Shown one piece after another: positions 18,747-28,298 of a DNA stretch of 64,000 nt. The position numbers and the translations under genes are program-made. The notes under the pieces are model-generated. The model was not told where the DNA came from and ran no database searches. It was given only the letters and a program-made list of their open reading frames with translations. How positions within the stretch are numbered: the stretch's first letter is position 1; every line of letters starts with the position of its first letter. The stretch comes from Desulfuribacillus stibiiarsenatis (GTDB lineage: Bacteria; Bacillota; Bacilli; Desulfuribacillales; Desulfuribacillaceae). The DNA is taken from NCBI RefSeq assembly GCF_001742305.1, contig NZ_MJAT01000004.1, positions 38,349-102,348 on the forward strand. The letters are read 5' to 3'.

Positions 18747-19604
18747 CTACTCCCAGAAGTGACGATGATCCTCGGTATATTCTCTCACGGTTCGCGGAGC
18801 TCTTCCGAGAATAATCTCTAAATCGGGAGTTACCTTTTTCGCCATCCCAAGCTTTGTTGTGAGATACAGTGCAACCATGACATTGGCAAAGCCCTTATCG
18901 ATTCCACGGTTAATCATAGTTCTACGAAAAGCCAGGGGAGCAGGGTTAGAATAAATGATCTTTCTGTCAAGAACTTCAGAGAAGATATCGGCTACTTGGT
19001 AATAGTCGATTGATTCGCCACCAGTTAATGTATAACATTTATGCTCATGACCAAGTTCCATGAGTGTAATAGCACCTGCTTCGCCGATATCCCGTGTATC
19101 GATAAAGCTAACCTTTGCTTTACCTGAAGGGATATAGATATCGTTCAACTCCTTAATATCATATACATGGGCTTGGTTAAGGTTTTGCATAAAGAAACTA
19201 GGACGTAGGAACGTATAGGGAATACCGCTCTTCTGAATGTATTTCTCAATCTTATAATGGGGTGGAATTGGATTCTTTTCAATCCCCATTAACGAAAGAA
19301 AGGTAATGTGCTGAATCTGCGCTTGCTTTGCATAATCTAGCACTGGTTTCATTTGTTTCTCGAAATTTGCCAAGGCTGGTGGTCGAACTAGGAACATTTT
19401 CGTCACACCTTGAAAGGCATTGGGAAACGTTTCCGGTCTTTCGAAATCAAATGCTACATATTCATATTGCTCTTCAAATTGTTTTTGCGCCTTCTCTACA
19501 TTCCTCACACCAGCTACAAAAGGATAACTGGATTTGTGCAAATGAATCGCCACTTCGTTTCCGACATTTCCTGTCATTCCAGTAACTAAAATTTTGTCTG
19601 CCAT
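18747..19604 (-). CDS. NmrA/SDR-type NAD(P)-binding protein (QorB-like)
   Basis: 285 aa. An N-terminal Rossmann motif, ILVTGMTGNVGNEVA (GxxGxxG), is followed by AFDFERPETFPNAFQGV, FLSLMGIEKN and YTFLRPSFFMQNL, as in atypical SDR proteins of the NmrA/QorB (NAD(P)H:quinone reductase-like) group. The catalytic Tyr-x-x-x-Lys is replaced by HYKIEKYI, as often in this group. It is 71 bp downstream of a MarR gene on the same strand, suggesting MarR-controlled redox or electrophile stress response. Confidence 0.85.
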   Translation of the reverse strand: MADKILVTGMTGNVGNEVAIHLHKSSYPFVAGVRNVEKAQKQFEEQYEYVAFDFERPETFPNAFQGVTKMFLVRPPALANFEKQMKPVLDYAKQAQIQHITFLSLMGIEKNPIPPHYKIEKYIQKSGIPYTFLRPSFFMQNLNQAHVYDIKELNDIYIPSGKAKVSFIDTRDIGEAGAITLMELGHEHKCYTLTGGESIDYYQVADIFSEVLDRKIIYSNPAPLAFRRTMINRGIDKGFANVMVALYLTTKLGMAKKVTPDLEIILGRAPRTVREYTEDHRHFWE

Positions 19605-19675
19605 AAAAGCACCCCGAATCTCTTAAGATTAAATACAATCATTTCGTTTCATTTCTAGTAAACAGGACTACTGTG

Positions 19676-20158
19676 TTAGTCCCCTTCCTTAGATAAATTG
19701 ACAATCATTCTACCAAGATAGGCTTTAAGTGCAACTAACTCATCAGAATCAAATCCTGCTACGGCACGCTCCATTATGTCGTTCCCATGATGATTTAACT
19801 CGTGGATTAAGCTTTCGGATTTTTCCGTAAGCTCAATGATCTGTGAGCGGCGATCGTCAGGGTTCGGCTTGCGGACAACCCAGCCGTTTTTTTCGAGTCG
19901 GTCAATAATTCCAGAGATTGTAGGTCGGTCATAATAAAGTCTCAATGCAACAGCAGCAGGAGAAAGGGGATGCCCTTGTATACCTGATGCAGAATTTTGA
20001 CTAGCATGAAGCAGTTCCATTTGAATACTCAAATCCTTGATGACAGACCACTGTGCTGCCGTAAGATCATAGTTCTTTAATGCTTCATTAAAATGCCACT
20101 TCATGATTTTGGCAGATTTACTTAGTAAGTAGCCTAGATTTTGTGAAAAGTCCTCCAT
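19676..20158 (-). CDS. MarR family transcriptional regulator
   Basis: 160 aa from ATG 20158. AAAGGGGA ends about 9 bp upstream, while an earlier in-frame ATG at 20176 has no ribosome site. Winged helix: AAVALRLYYDRPTISGIIDRLE with wing GWVVRKPNPDDRRSQIIELT. A perfect 24-bp palindrome covers its -10 box, so autorepression is likely. Probably an operon with the NmrA/SDR gene. Its operator half-site matches that of the other MarR gene 3.3 kb away. Confidence 0.9.
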   Translation of the reverse strand: MEDFSQNLGYLLSKSAKIMKWHFNEALKNYDLTAAQWSVIKDLSIQMELLHASQNSASGIQGHPLSPAAVALRLYYDRPTISGIIDRLEKNGWVVRKPNPDDRRSQIIELTEKSESLIHELNHHGNDIMERAVAGFDSDELVALKAYLGRMIVNLSKEGD

Positions 20159-20290
20159 GCAACGGTCCCCTTTCATATTAGGAATAAAATATTATTGTGA
20201 ATCCAAGAAAAGTAATAAAGAAATGGTCGAAGAAAATTGTTGTTTAATTTTTCAATTGACATATGAGCTAAGTAAATATAATTAGCCTAC

Positions 20291-20314
20291 ATATAGTTAG
20301 TATACTAACTATAT
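20291..20314. promoter_or_regulatory. 24-bp perfect palindrome, MarR operator
   Basis: A fully symmetric 24-bp sequence with core ATAGTT-N8-AACTAT. It covers the minus-strand -10 box (TATACT at 20304-20299), so bound repressor would block RNA polymerase at the MarR-SDR promoter. Confidence 0.8.
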
Positions 20315-20326
20315 AAATATTGTCAA
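20299..20326 (-). promoter_or_regulatory. Sigma-A promoter of MarR-SDR
   Basis: On the minus strand, TTGACA (20326-20321), 16 bp, TATACT (20304-20299). The -10 box is the centre of the palindrome. A possible plus-strand promoter (TTGACA 20256, TATAAT 20277, 15-bp spacer) lies on the other side and may serve topB. The rest of the 320-bp gap shows nothing else. Confidence 0.7.
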
Positions 20327-20477
20327 TAGCTTTGATCTCCATATCCGCATAAATTTCCACCAATTCAGCAGTTCTAATTATTTTTGTATTTTGCACGAAA
20401 ACATGGATAGATTTGAATAATAAAACTCGTCATAGTATGCTAGGAGGTATCAAATTGCAATAAAGAGAGGACCACAT

Positions 20478-22679
20478 ATGAGTAAGAATATTGTTTTAGC
20501 GGAGAAGCCTTCGGTAGGTAGAGATTTAGCGAGGGTACTGAATTGTAATAAAAAAGGGAACGGCTATCTCGAGGGAGATCAATATATTGTAACCTGGGCA
20601 TTGGGACATTTAGTTACCTTAGCAGATCCGGAAGTATATGACGATAAATATAAATCGTGGCAACTGGAGCATTTGCCTTTAATGCCGCAACCATTAAAGC
20701 TTGTGGTTATCAAACAAAGTGGGAAACAGTTCAAAATCGTGAAAGAGCTTCTAACGAGGAAAGATGTAAAAGAAGTTATTATTGCTACCGATGCCGGACG
20801 CGAAGGTGAGCTTGTCGCTCGCTGGATTCTTGAAAAAGCGAATGTAAAAAAGCCACTTAAAAGGCTATGGATATCCTCAGTCACGGACAAAGCGATTAAA
20901 GAAGGCTTCCAAAAGCTAAGAAATGGTAAGGAGTTTGACAATTTATACGCTTCGGCTGTAGCTCGTTCTGAGGCGGATTGGATTGTTGGCATCAATGCAA
21001 CGAGAGCGTTAACGTGTAAATATAATGCGCAGTTATCTTGTGGTAGGGTACAGACTCCGACGCTTGCAATCATTGCACAACGGGAAGAGGAAATACAGAA
21101 GTTCCAACCAAAATCCTATTATGGAATTGCAGTAACTGCAAGCAATGGTCTAAGTCTTACTTGGCAAGATCAGAAGACGAAGGAAACAAGAACCTTCGAT
21201 AAAGAGGTATGCGATCGAATCATAGGACAGATGAAGGGACAGCCAGCAAAAGTACTTGGTATTCAAAAAGCACACAAGAAAGCTTATGCGCCTCAGTTAT
21301 ATGATTTAACCGAGTTGCAAAGGGATGCCAATCGAATCTTTGGCTTTTCTGCCAAAGAAACAGTATCTATCATGCAGGGTCTATATGAAAGCCATAAATG
21401 TTTAACCTACCCACGGACTGACTCACGCTACCTATCAACGGATATCGTAGATACTTTGAAGGATCGAGTGAAGGCATGTGCTATTGGTGAATATACGAAA
21501 TTAACTGCCAAAATTTTACGCAACCCAATCAAAGGAAATAGCCATTTTGTGGATAACCAAAAGGTAACGGACCATCATGCCATTATACCAACGGAGCAAT
21601 CTCCGATTCTTGGGAAGTTAAGTGATAAGGAACGAAAGATTTACGACCTAGTGGTGAAACGGTTCCTCGCTGTGCTTTTCCCGGCTTTCGAATATGAACA
21701 ACGCACCATTACAGCCAAAATCGGGAGCGAAACCTTAATAGCCAAAGGAAAGACAGTCATCTCCCTTGGTTGGAAAGAAGTATATGATAACCATTTCCAA
21801 GAAGATGATGACTCCCGAAATGATGATGGGCATGATATGGACCAAACACTACCACCAGTCAACGAAGGTGAAGTATTATCTGTTGCTAAAATTGATCAGA
21901 CAAAAGGGGCAACAAAGCCACCATCATATTTTAATGAAGGAACTTTATTGTCGGCAATGGAGAATCCAACACGGTATATGAATAGTAGCAACAAGGATTT
22001 GATTCAAACGATAGGCCATACTGGTGGGCTAGGTACTGTTGCGACAAGGGCAGATATTATTGAAAAGCTTCTCAATAGTTTTCTCATAGAGAAAAAAGGG
22101 AAGGAAGTACACGTTACGTCAAAGGGGAAACAGCTTTTAAACCTAGTGCCAAAAGATTTAAAATCTCCAGAATTGACAGCATCGTGGGAACAGAAGCTGA
22201 GTGCCATTGCAAAAGGAAACCTCGATAAGAATCATTTTATTAACGAAATGAAGAACTACGCGGCAACAGTGGTTAGAGAAATTAAAAGCGACGCAAAGGT
22301 CTTTAAACATGATAACGTTTCCAGAACAAAATGTCCTGATTGTGGGAAATATTTATTAGAAGTTAACGGCAAAAAGGGTAAAATGCTGGTCTGCGAAGAT
22401 CGCGAATGTGGACACCGGAAGGGAATCGCACAAATTACCAACGCACGATGCCCAGAATGCAAGAAAAAGTTAGAGCTGCGTGGCGAAGGGGAAGGGCAAA
22501 TTTTCGTCTGCAAATGTGGTCATCGAGAGAAAATGAGCGCTTTTGCAGAACGCAGAAAGCAAGGGAATACTAAGGTATCTAAACAAGAAACATCAAAGTA
22601 TATTAGAGAATTAAACAAAGAAGCGGAGCCAGTGAACACGGCGCTCGCTGAGGCGCTAGCTAAACTTAACTTAAAATAA
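20478..22679 (+). CDS. topB: DNA topoisomerase III
   Basis: 733 aa. Toprim start KNIVLAEKPSVGRDLARVL, acidic triad region ATDAGREGELVARWI, and active-site Tyr in TYPRTDSRYL. TSKGKQLLNLVPKDLKSPELTASWE is typical of type IA enzymes. The C-terminus carries Cys-rich zinc-ribbon-like motifs (CPDCGKYLLE...C, CPECKKKLEL...CKCG). It relaxes and decatenates single-stranded DNA crossings. Bacillota often carry such accessory TopB proteins. Confidence 0.95.
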   Translation: MSKNIVLAEKPSVGRDLARVLNCNKKGNGYLEGDQYIVTWALGHLVTLADPEVYDDKYKSWQLEHLPLMPQPLKLVVIKQSGKQFKIVKELLTRKDVKEVIIATDAGREGELVARWILEKANVKKPLKRLWISSVTDKAIKEGFQKLRNGKEFDNLYASAVARSEADWIVGINATRALTCKYNAQLSCGRVQTPTLAIIAQREEEIQKFQPKSYYGIAVTASNGLSLTWQDQKTKETRTFDKEVCDRIIGQMKGQPAKVLGIQKAHKKAYAPQLYDLTELQRDANRIFGFSAKETVSIMQGLYESHKCLTYPRTDSRYLSTDIVDTLKDRVKACAIGEYTKLTAKILRNPIKGNSHFVDNQKVTDHHAIIPTEQSPILGKLSDKERKIYDLVVKRFLAVLFPAFEYEQRTITAKIGSETLIAKGKTVISLGWKEVYDNHFQEDDDSRNDDGHDMDQTLPPVNEGEVLSVAKIDQTKGATKPPSYFNEGTLLSAMENPTRYMNSSNKDLIQTIGHTGGLGTVATRADIIEKLLNSFLIEKKGKEVHVTSKGKQLLNLVPKDLKSPELTASWEQKLSAIAKGNLDKNHFINEMKNYAATVVREIKSDAKVFKHDNVSRTKCPDCGKYLLEVNGKKGKMLVCEDRECGHRKGIAQITNARCPECKKKLELRGEGEGQIFVCKCGHREKMSAFAERRKQGNTKVSKQETSKYIRELNKEAEPVNTALAEALAKLNLK

Positions 22680-22776
22680 ATAACTAACAAGTGTTTAGTG
22701 TAAAGTGAAATTTATTACTCTACTGAATTAGAAAAAGATTATAAGAGGCATACTAGTAGCTAAGGGGGTATAACAC

Positions 22777-23628
22777 ATGGAAAGTTGTCTAAGAAAAAAG
22801 GTAAAAATCAATGTAATGCTTATGCTGATTACTCTTATTATGCTAGGAATCATTGCCGGGTGCGGAACAGCAAAGGCGCCAGCGATACCGAATCAGCCGG
22901 AACCAGGTGGAACTGATATGGAGATTGTATTTGAGCGAGGGATTTTCCGACCGGAGGATAATCAATTACCAGAAGAAATTAAGAAATGGATTAGCATATC
23001 CCGTGAAGTGCAAGCTGTTCAGGAACGAGTCTTTGAAGGGAATCGATACGTACTCATAACAGATGGGATGCGCCCAACGGGTGGATTTTCTGTGGAAGTA
23101 CAGGAGGCAATTGTTCAGGGCGAAAATCTTGAGGTGAGGATTAAGACAATAGAGCCAAAGGAAGGTCAAATGGTAACGGAGGCAATCACGCATCCCTATG
23201 ATCTTGTAATAGTAGAGAACACAACATTGCCGCTTGAGTATGTGAGTGTAGACAATCCGAATCAATACTTCATGAGAGTAATGGATTCTCAAGGTAATTA
23301 CGGTATTATCAATCAAGAAATTGTGGCATTTTCTTATTGGGTAAAAATATATACGCCAGAACCTAATCAAAAGGTTGAAGGTAGTATTAATTTATCGGGT
23401 CTTGCGAATGTATATGAGGGTACTGTGAATTATGAATTGTTAGATGGGAATGGAAATGCAATTTTAGAGGGTTTTACGACTGCTGCCATGGGAGATTGGA
23501 TGCATTTTCAAGAAACTATCGAGATTCCTCAAGAGCATATTGGAAAACCTTTGCAATTAGAAGTGTTTACTATCAGTCCAAAAGATGGAGCAAAGGATCA
23601 AGTAATTGAGGTACCGATAAATAAATAA
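22777..23628 (+). CDS. Lipoprotein with PrcB-like and Gmad2 domains
   Basis: 283 aa. Lipoprotein signal with lipobox IIAGC (Cys about residue 29). Residues about 85-150 (RYVLITDGMRPTGGFSVEV...PYDLVIVEN) match the protease-complex-inhibitor PrcB C-terminal domain. Residues about 185-280 (VKIYTPEPNQKVEGSINLSG ... EGFTTAAMGDWMHFQETI) match the Gmad2 immunoglobulin-like domain, common in spore-germination proteins. Both assignments rest on motif recognition. Exported and membrane-anchored; function unproven. Confidence 0.8.
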   Translation: MESCLRKKVKINVMLMLITLIMLGIIAGCGTAKAPAIPNQPEPGGTDMEIVFERGIFRPEDNQLPEEIKKWISISREVQAVQERVFEGNRYVLITDGMRPTGGFSVEVQEAIVQGENLEVRIKTIEPKEGQMVTEAITHPYDLVIVENTTLPLEYVSVDNPNQYFMRVMDSQGNYGIINQEIVAFSYWVKIYTPEPNQKVEGSINLSGLANVYEGTVNYELLDGNGNAILEGFTTAAMGDWMHFQETIEIPQEHIGKPLQLEVFTISPKDGAKDQVIEVPINK

Positions 23629-23652
23629 CTTATGATAAGGGAAGACGATAAG

Positions 23653-23688
23653 AAAATTTCCTAGCTTAGTCTAGGGAATTTTTTTTTG
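23653..23688 (+). terminator. Intrinsic terminator after the PrcB/Gmad2 lipoprotein
   Basis: AAATTTCCTAG pairs with CTAGGGAATTT, followed by a run of nine T. Confidence 0.8.
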
Positions 23689-23739
23689 TGCGACTATAAC
23701 CAGATTGTATTGAATTACAATTTTTCAAAAGATATAATT

Positions 23740-23820
23740 ATGTTTATTGTATTATTGCCAAATAGCAATGAGGCTATAGACCAAGTCCTTTATGCTGCTA
23801 ATGAAAATGGAAGAAATTAA
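23740..23820 (+). pseudogene. Possible remnant of a GGDEF-domain C-terminus
   Basis: A short frame MFIVLLPNSNEAIDQVLYAA...ENGRN ends in TAA. The pieces resemble the strand after GGDEF ('FxILLPNTxE') joined directly to the terminal 'ADxALYxAKxNGRN' helix, as if the middle were deleted. There is no clear ribosome site, so it may be chance. Confidence 0.3.
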
Positions 23821-23897
23821 GCAATCTGTTCAAGTTGTTAAGGATATATATTATTTATATAGGAATTATGTAGATTATTAGAAATGGAGTTGCATAA

Positions 23898-24449
23898 ATG
23901 GGACGTGAAAGACTGATAACAATGATGGAGATTGCAATCCTGGCCGGGATCTCGGTTATTCTAGGATATCTGAAATTCGGGGCATTATGGGCGTTTGGTG
24001 GTTCAATTTCACTTGTGATGGTACCAATTTTCGTTATCGCATATCGTAGGGGCTGGAAAGCTGGGATTATGACAGGTTTTTTAGTAGGGGTTTTACACCT
24101 AATCACTGGTGCTACGGTTGTGCATCCCGTACAATTAGTCTTAGATTATCCATTTGCATATACTGTACTTGGATTTGCAAGTGCATTTTCATTGCAAAAA
24201 GCAGATAAAGCAGGCGTTTCCCCTTTTTGGATGATTGCAGGAATATTACTCGCCGCAACTCTCCGCTTTATCAGCCATTTTATATCAGGAATAATCTGGT
24301 TCGGGGAATATGCTCCCGAGGGAATGCCGGTAGCATTATATTCGTTTCTATATAATATCTCCTATCTATTACCAGAGGTTCTGATTACTATGGTAGTTGT
24401 AGTTCTAGTCGCGAGATATTACCCTAGATTCTTTCAAGTAAGAAAGTAA
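23898..24449 (+). CDS. thiT: ThiT, thiamine-specific ECF transporter S component
   Basis: 183 aa with six hydrophobic segments. EIAILAGISVILGYLKF...WAFGGSISLVMVPIFVIAYRRG and the thiamine-site region GVLHLITGATVVHPVQLVLDYPFAY are diagnostic of ThiT. LRFISHFISGIIWFGEYAPEG completes the pattern. It binds thiamine and works with a shared EcfAA'T energising module encoded elsewhere. Thi genes are often under a TPP riboswitch, but I see no THI-box-like sequence in the 200-bp upstream gap. Confidence 0.92.
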   Translation: MGRERLITMMEIAILAGISVILGYLKFGALWAFGGSISLVMVPIFVIAYRRGWKAGIMTGFLVGVLHLITGATVVHPVQLVLDYPFAYTVLGFASAFSLQKADKAGVSPFWMIAGILLAATLRFISHFISGIIWFGEYAPEGMPVALYSFLYNISYLLPEVLITMVVVVLVARYYPRFFQVRK

Positions 24450-24493
24450 GTTTAAACAGCATATAAATCAGCAAAATGAGTGTATCACCATAG

Positions 24494-24548
24494 AAAATCG
24501 CCAGCATATTGTGAGGGAATATCTTACGACTAAGGTTGGCGATTTTTA
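24494..24548 (+). terminator. Intrinsic terminator after thiT
   Basis: AAAATCGCCAGC pairs with GGTTGGCGATTTT across a roughly 30-nt loop that has smaller inner pairing. A T-run ends it. Confidence 0.7.
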
Positions 24549-24579
24549 TATATCAAATTAGTTATTGAGGAGGATTAGC

Positions 24580-26340
24580 ATGTTTAACCAAAGGAATGAT
24601 GTGATGAGGAAAATACCGAACGTAGAACAGCTACTATCGGCATTCCAGGATGGTGTCATCATCACAGATCGTTTCGGTCAAATTTTAATGATGAATGAAG
24701 TCGCCCAATTAATCACTGGTTGGACATTGTTAGAAGCAAAGGGTAAAGCACTTGCAACGATATTTCCTGTACACTTAACGGAAGGTTGTACGGCTTTAAT
24801 GACGAAGTCTGGTGACGAAGTTTATGTAGAAATGTTTAATTCTAGCATTTCAATAATAGCAGCAAACGAAGATAAAGAGAACACTCTCCAAATGACTATC
24901 TTTCGCATTGTAAGCGCATGTAGCATGGCAAACGAATTACTTGTCGTATCGGAGCAGAATCTCCGGATGGTTTTCAATAGTGTATATGATGGGATTATTA
25001 TTCACGATTTACAAGGGAAAATCATTGATGTGAATGATAGAATGTTAGAAATGTATAAATTAGAGAGATATGAGGCAATCCATGCTTCTGTGGAAGAACT
25101 TTCCAGTCCGGAAAATGATATAAATAAGCTTCCGTCTATTTGGCTATCTGTATTAAATGGTGAGAGCCAATTTTTCGAATGGAAAGCGAGAAGACCCCAT
25201 GACGATGTAATGTTTGATGTAGAAGTCTCCCTGAGGAAAATCCAATTACATCATCAAGAAGTAATTCTAGCGACAGTCCGCGACATTTCCGAACGGAAAC
25301 AAACAGAAGAAATAATCCGATACCTAAGCTTTAATGATAAATTAACAGGACTATTTAATCGGGCGTTTTTCGAAGAAGAACTAAAGAGGTTGGATGAGGA
25401 GCAATTCCTTCCCTTGAGTATTATTATGGCCGACGTAAATGGGTTAAAGCTTGTCAATGATGCCTTTGGTCATATGGCAGGAGACAAATTAATTAAAAAT
25501 GTTGCACGGGCGTTGTCGCAATCGACCCGTACTCAAGATGTTGTGGCACGTTGGGGTGGAGATGAATTTGCCATTATATTACCGAATACAGATGAAGCTG
25601 GGGTTACATCAGTCTGTAACCGAGTAAAAAGCATCTGCGCAAAAACTACACCAGACCCCATCGTTATTAGTGTTGCCCTTGGAAGTGCAACGAAGATAGA
25701 TGCAAAGCAAGAAAATATCGAACTAATTAAACAAGCGGAAAATACGATGTATGTGAATAAGCTTAAAGAGGGAAGGAATAATAGGAGAAAAATTATCCTA
25801 TCGATTTTAGATGATAATACAAAATCTGCCTATGAGACACAAGCGCATATACAGCGCGTGGAACAGTTAACGACGGAATTAGGAAATGCATTAGAACTCG
25901 ATCTAGGGAAGATCGAAGAATTAACGCTATTAGCTAGAATCCATGATATTGGCAAAGTTGCCGTACCGAATGAAATCCTACAAAAGAATGAGGGACTTTC
26001 TGAAGACGAATGGGACATTGTGAGAAAACATAGTGAGATTGGATACCGCATCATATCCACATATCCGGAATATGCCCAGGTTGCTGATGAAATATTGGCA
26101 CACCATGAACGTTGGGATGGAACTGGTTACCCTAGACAGCTCAAGGGTGAGGAGATTCCTTTAGGAGCTAGAATCCTTTCATTGGTGGAAGCGTATGAAG
26201 TCATGGTTGCGGGTAGACCTTATCAAGAGGCTATGACCCATGAACAAGCGATGAAAGAAATAATCGACTGCTCGGGAACACAATTTGATCCACACATCGT
26301 AAAAAAATTTATTAAGGTAGTAGAGAATATTAAACTCTAA
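24580..26340 (+). CDS. PAS-PAS-GGDEF-HD-GYP cyclic-di-GMP signalling protein
   Basis: 586 aa from ATG 24580, which has GAGGAGG 5-8 bp upstream. Order: PAS1 (about residues 14-60, DGVIITDRFGQILMMNE), PAS2 (about 128-235, YDGIIIHDLQGKIIDVND, ending RDISERKQTEE), GGDEF (about 245-410, RWGGDEFAIILPNTDE) and HD-GYP (about 420-585, ARIHDIGKVAVPNEIL, HHERWDGTGYPRQLKG). Both catalytic signatures are intact, so it could both make and degrade c-di-GMP. The degenerate Q/N in the inhibitory-site region was not assessed. No membrane segment, hence a cytoplasmic sensor. Confidence 0.92.
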   Translation: MFNQRNDVMRKIPNVEQLLSAFQDGVIITDRFGQILMMNEVAQLITGWTLLEAKGKALATIFPVHLTEGCTALMTKSGDEVYVEMFNSSISIIAANEDKENTLQMTIFRIVSACSMANELLVVSEQNLRMVFNSVYDGIIIHDLQGKIIDVNDRMLEMYKLERYEAIHASVEELSSPENDINKLPSIWLSVLNGESQFFEWKARRPHDDVMFDVEVSLRKIQLHHQEVILATVRDISERKQTEEIIRYLSFNDKLTGLFNRAFFEEELKRLDEEQFLPLSIIMADVNGLKLVNDAFGHMAGDKLIKNVARALSQSTRTQDVVARWGGDEFAIILPNTDEAGVTSVCNRVKSICAKTTPDPIVISVALGSATKIDAKQENIELIKQAENTMYVNKLKEGRNNRRKIILSILDDNTKSAYETQAHIQRVEQLTTELGNALELDLGKIEELTLLARIHDIGKVAVPNEILQKNEGLSEDEWDIVRKHSEIGYRIISTYPEYAQVADEILAHHERWDGTGYPRQLKGEEIPLGARILSLVEAYEVMVAGRPYQEAMTHEQAMKEIIDCSGTQFDPHIVKKFIKVVENIKL

Positions 26341-26391
26341 AATAAGGAGATTCATAAGGATTGACTTGGTAACTGATATGGAGTTGGGATA

Positions 26392-27369
26392 ATGAGTCAG
26401 AACATTATTGAAGTTAAGCAACTGGTGAAAAGCTATGATGATTTTGCGGCCGTAAAGGGGATTAGCTTCGAAGTGGAGCGGGGCGAGATTTTTGGATTTC
26501 TTGGCCCTAATGGAGCAGGGAAAAGTACGACTATTAACATGCTATGTACAACTGTTAAACCTAGTGATGGTACTGCCCTTGTGAATGGATATGATATTGT
26601 TAAGGATCAATCGAAGGTCCGCGAAAGCATAGGAATCATTTTTCAAGAAAATAGCTTAGATATTAAAATGACGGCAAAAGAGAACCTCATGCTCCATTGC
26701 CGTCTTTATGCTGTTCCCAAAAAGGAACGAGAGCATCGGATTGACCTGTTGTTGAAAATAGTGGAATTAAATGACCGCAAAGATAAAATGGTAGAATTCT
26801 TTTCCGGTGGGATGAAAAGGCGGTTAGAAATTGCACGCGGGTTACTCCATTATCCGAAGGTATTATTCCTTGATGAACCAATGGTAGGACTAGACCCACA
26901 GACTAGAGCACGAATCTGGGAATATATTAAAATGTTAAAGGAAGAGCACGGAACAACAATCTTTCTAACAACCCATTATATGGATGAGGCAGAAGTATGT
27001 AGTCGAATTGCAATCATTGATCATGGCGAAGTCATAGCAATTGATACACCAGCAAATCTTAAGCAATCTGTTGGTGGAGATGTGGTGGAACTAGGGACAG
27101 AGAATAACCAGCATGCGATAATCGAACTTAAACAAAAATATTCAATTCAGGCAGTAGACAAGGATGGGCTTGTATCATTCCAGATTGATCAAGGCACACA
27201 ACAAATTAGTTCACTAATTAAAGAGTTGGAGACGCCAATTGTTACACTGAATTTACGCCGACCTACATTGAACGATGTTTTCTTGAAGTTAACAGGAAGA
27301 CAAATTCGTGAGGAAGAATTGACCGAGAAAGATATCATGCGAGAACGGATGCGTAGAGGAAGGCATTAA
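26392..27369 (+). CDS. ABC exporter ATP-binding protein (DrrA/ABC-2 type)
   Basis: 325 aa. Walker A GPNGAGKST, signature FSGGMKRRLEIARGL, Walker B VLFLDEPMVGLD, and the DrrA-type C-terminal extension ending NLRRPTLNDVFLKLTGRQIR. It energises the ABC-2 permease encoded 41 bp downstream. Families of this type export drugs or envelope components; the substrate is not visible from sequence. Confidence 0.93.
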   Translation: MSQNIIEVKQLVKSYDDFAAVKGISFEVERGEIFGFLGPNGAGKSTTINMLCTTVKPSDGTALVNGYDIVKDQSKVRESIGIIFQENSLDIKMTAKENLMLHCRLYAVPKKEREHRIDLLLKIVELNDRKDKMVEFFSGGMKRRLEIARGLLHYPKVLFLDEPMVGLDPQTRARIWEYIKMLKEEHGTTIFLTTHYMDEAEVCSRIAIIDHGEVIAIDTPANLKQSVGGDVVELGTENNQHAIIELKQKYSIQAVDKDGLVSFQIDQGTQQISSLIKELETPIVTLNLRRPTLNDVFLKLTGRQIREEELTEKDIMRERMRRGRH

Positions 27370-27410
27370 TTATTTTAGATCAACTTGAATAATTTATGGA
27401 GGAAATCTCA

Positions 27411-28229
27411 TTGGAAGCAATCTATGGCATATGGTATCGTGATGTAATTAAGTTTTTAAGAGACAAACCACGCTTGTTCGGGGCTTTAGCAATGTCATTT
27501 TTATTTTTAATCGTATTCGGTTCTGGACTAGGTGGGGCGATGCGCTCGATGATGGCCGTTGGTGGGTCCACTGTAACCTTTGACTATGCACAATATATGT
27601 TCCCTGGGATTCTGGCAGTAACAATATTAAACACATCAATATTCTCAGCCCTATCAGTTGTACAAGATAAAGAGTATGGGTATTTTAAAGAAATCCTGGT
27701 ATCGCCGATTCCGAGGGTATTTATAGTGCTTGGCAAGGGGCTGGGGGGAACAACAGTTGCTGTAATGCAAAGTCTAGTGATGTTTATCTTTGCTCCCTTA
27801 ATCGGATTAAAGGTTACACTGTTGATGGTACTACAAATCATACCTGTCATGTTTTTGTTAGCGCTTACTTTATCAGGTGTAGGATTATTTCTAGCAAGTA
27901 CGATTCAATCTTCAACAGGATTTCAGGTTATAGTTCAACTATTGATTTTCCCAATGTTATTTATGTCAGGGGCCTTCTTTCCATTAACTGGATTGCCTAG
28001 ATGGCTAGAACTAGCAGTTATTTTTAACCCTTTGACTTATGCGGTCGATGTGTTCAAGAAGATTATACTGCAGCTGGATCAAATGCCTCGGGAACTAGTG
28101 GAAGCAATGGGACTCGAGCTACAGGTATTCGGATATACCGTATCGATTTGGCAGGAGATTGCGATGATTGTGATTGTTGGTATTGTGTTTATTTCACTAG
28201 CGACTAGAAATTTCGTTCGTAACACATGA
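27411..28229 (+). CDS. ABC-2 type permease (DrrB-like)
   Basis: 272 aa from TTG 27411, with GGAGGAAA 6 bp upstream; an in-frame ATG at 27396 lies inside that ribosome site. Six membrane segments; ISPIPR-like loop (ILVSPIPRVFIVLGKGLGG) and MSGAFFPLTGLPRWLELAVI are the standard DrrB/ABC2_membrane landmarks. It forms an operon with the ATPase before it. Confidence 0.9.
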   Translation: MEAIYGIWYRDVIKFLRDKPRLFGALAMSFLFLIVFGSGLGGAMRSMMAVGGSTVTFDYAQYMFPGILAVTILNTSIFSALSVVQDKEYGYFKEILVSPIPRVFIVLGKGLGGTTVAVMQSLVMFIFAPLIGLKVTLLMVLQIIPVMFLLALTLSGVGLFLASTIQSSTGFQVIVQLLIFPMLFMSGAFFPLTGLPRWLELAVIFNPLTYAVDVFKKIILQLDQMPRELVEAMGLELQVFGYTVSIWQEIAMIVIVGIVFISLATRNFVRNT

Positions 28230-28298
28230 AACCTTTTCCGTATATGTTCGTCCTAATATAATAGATAGAAACAAAAAAGAACATAAGGAGTGGAAAGT

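Noticed and set aside
23690..23897. TPP riboswitch before thiT
   Set aside because: No CTGAGA-type THI-box core could be found in the gap.
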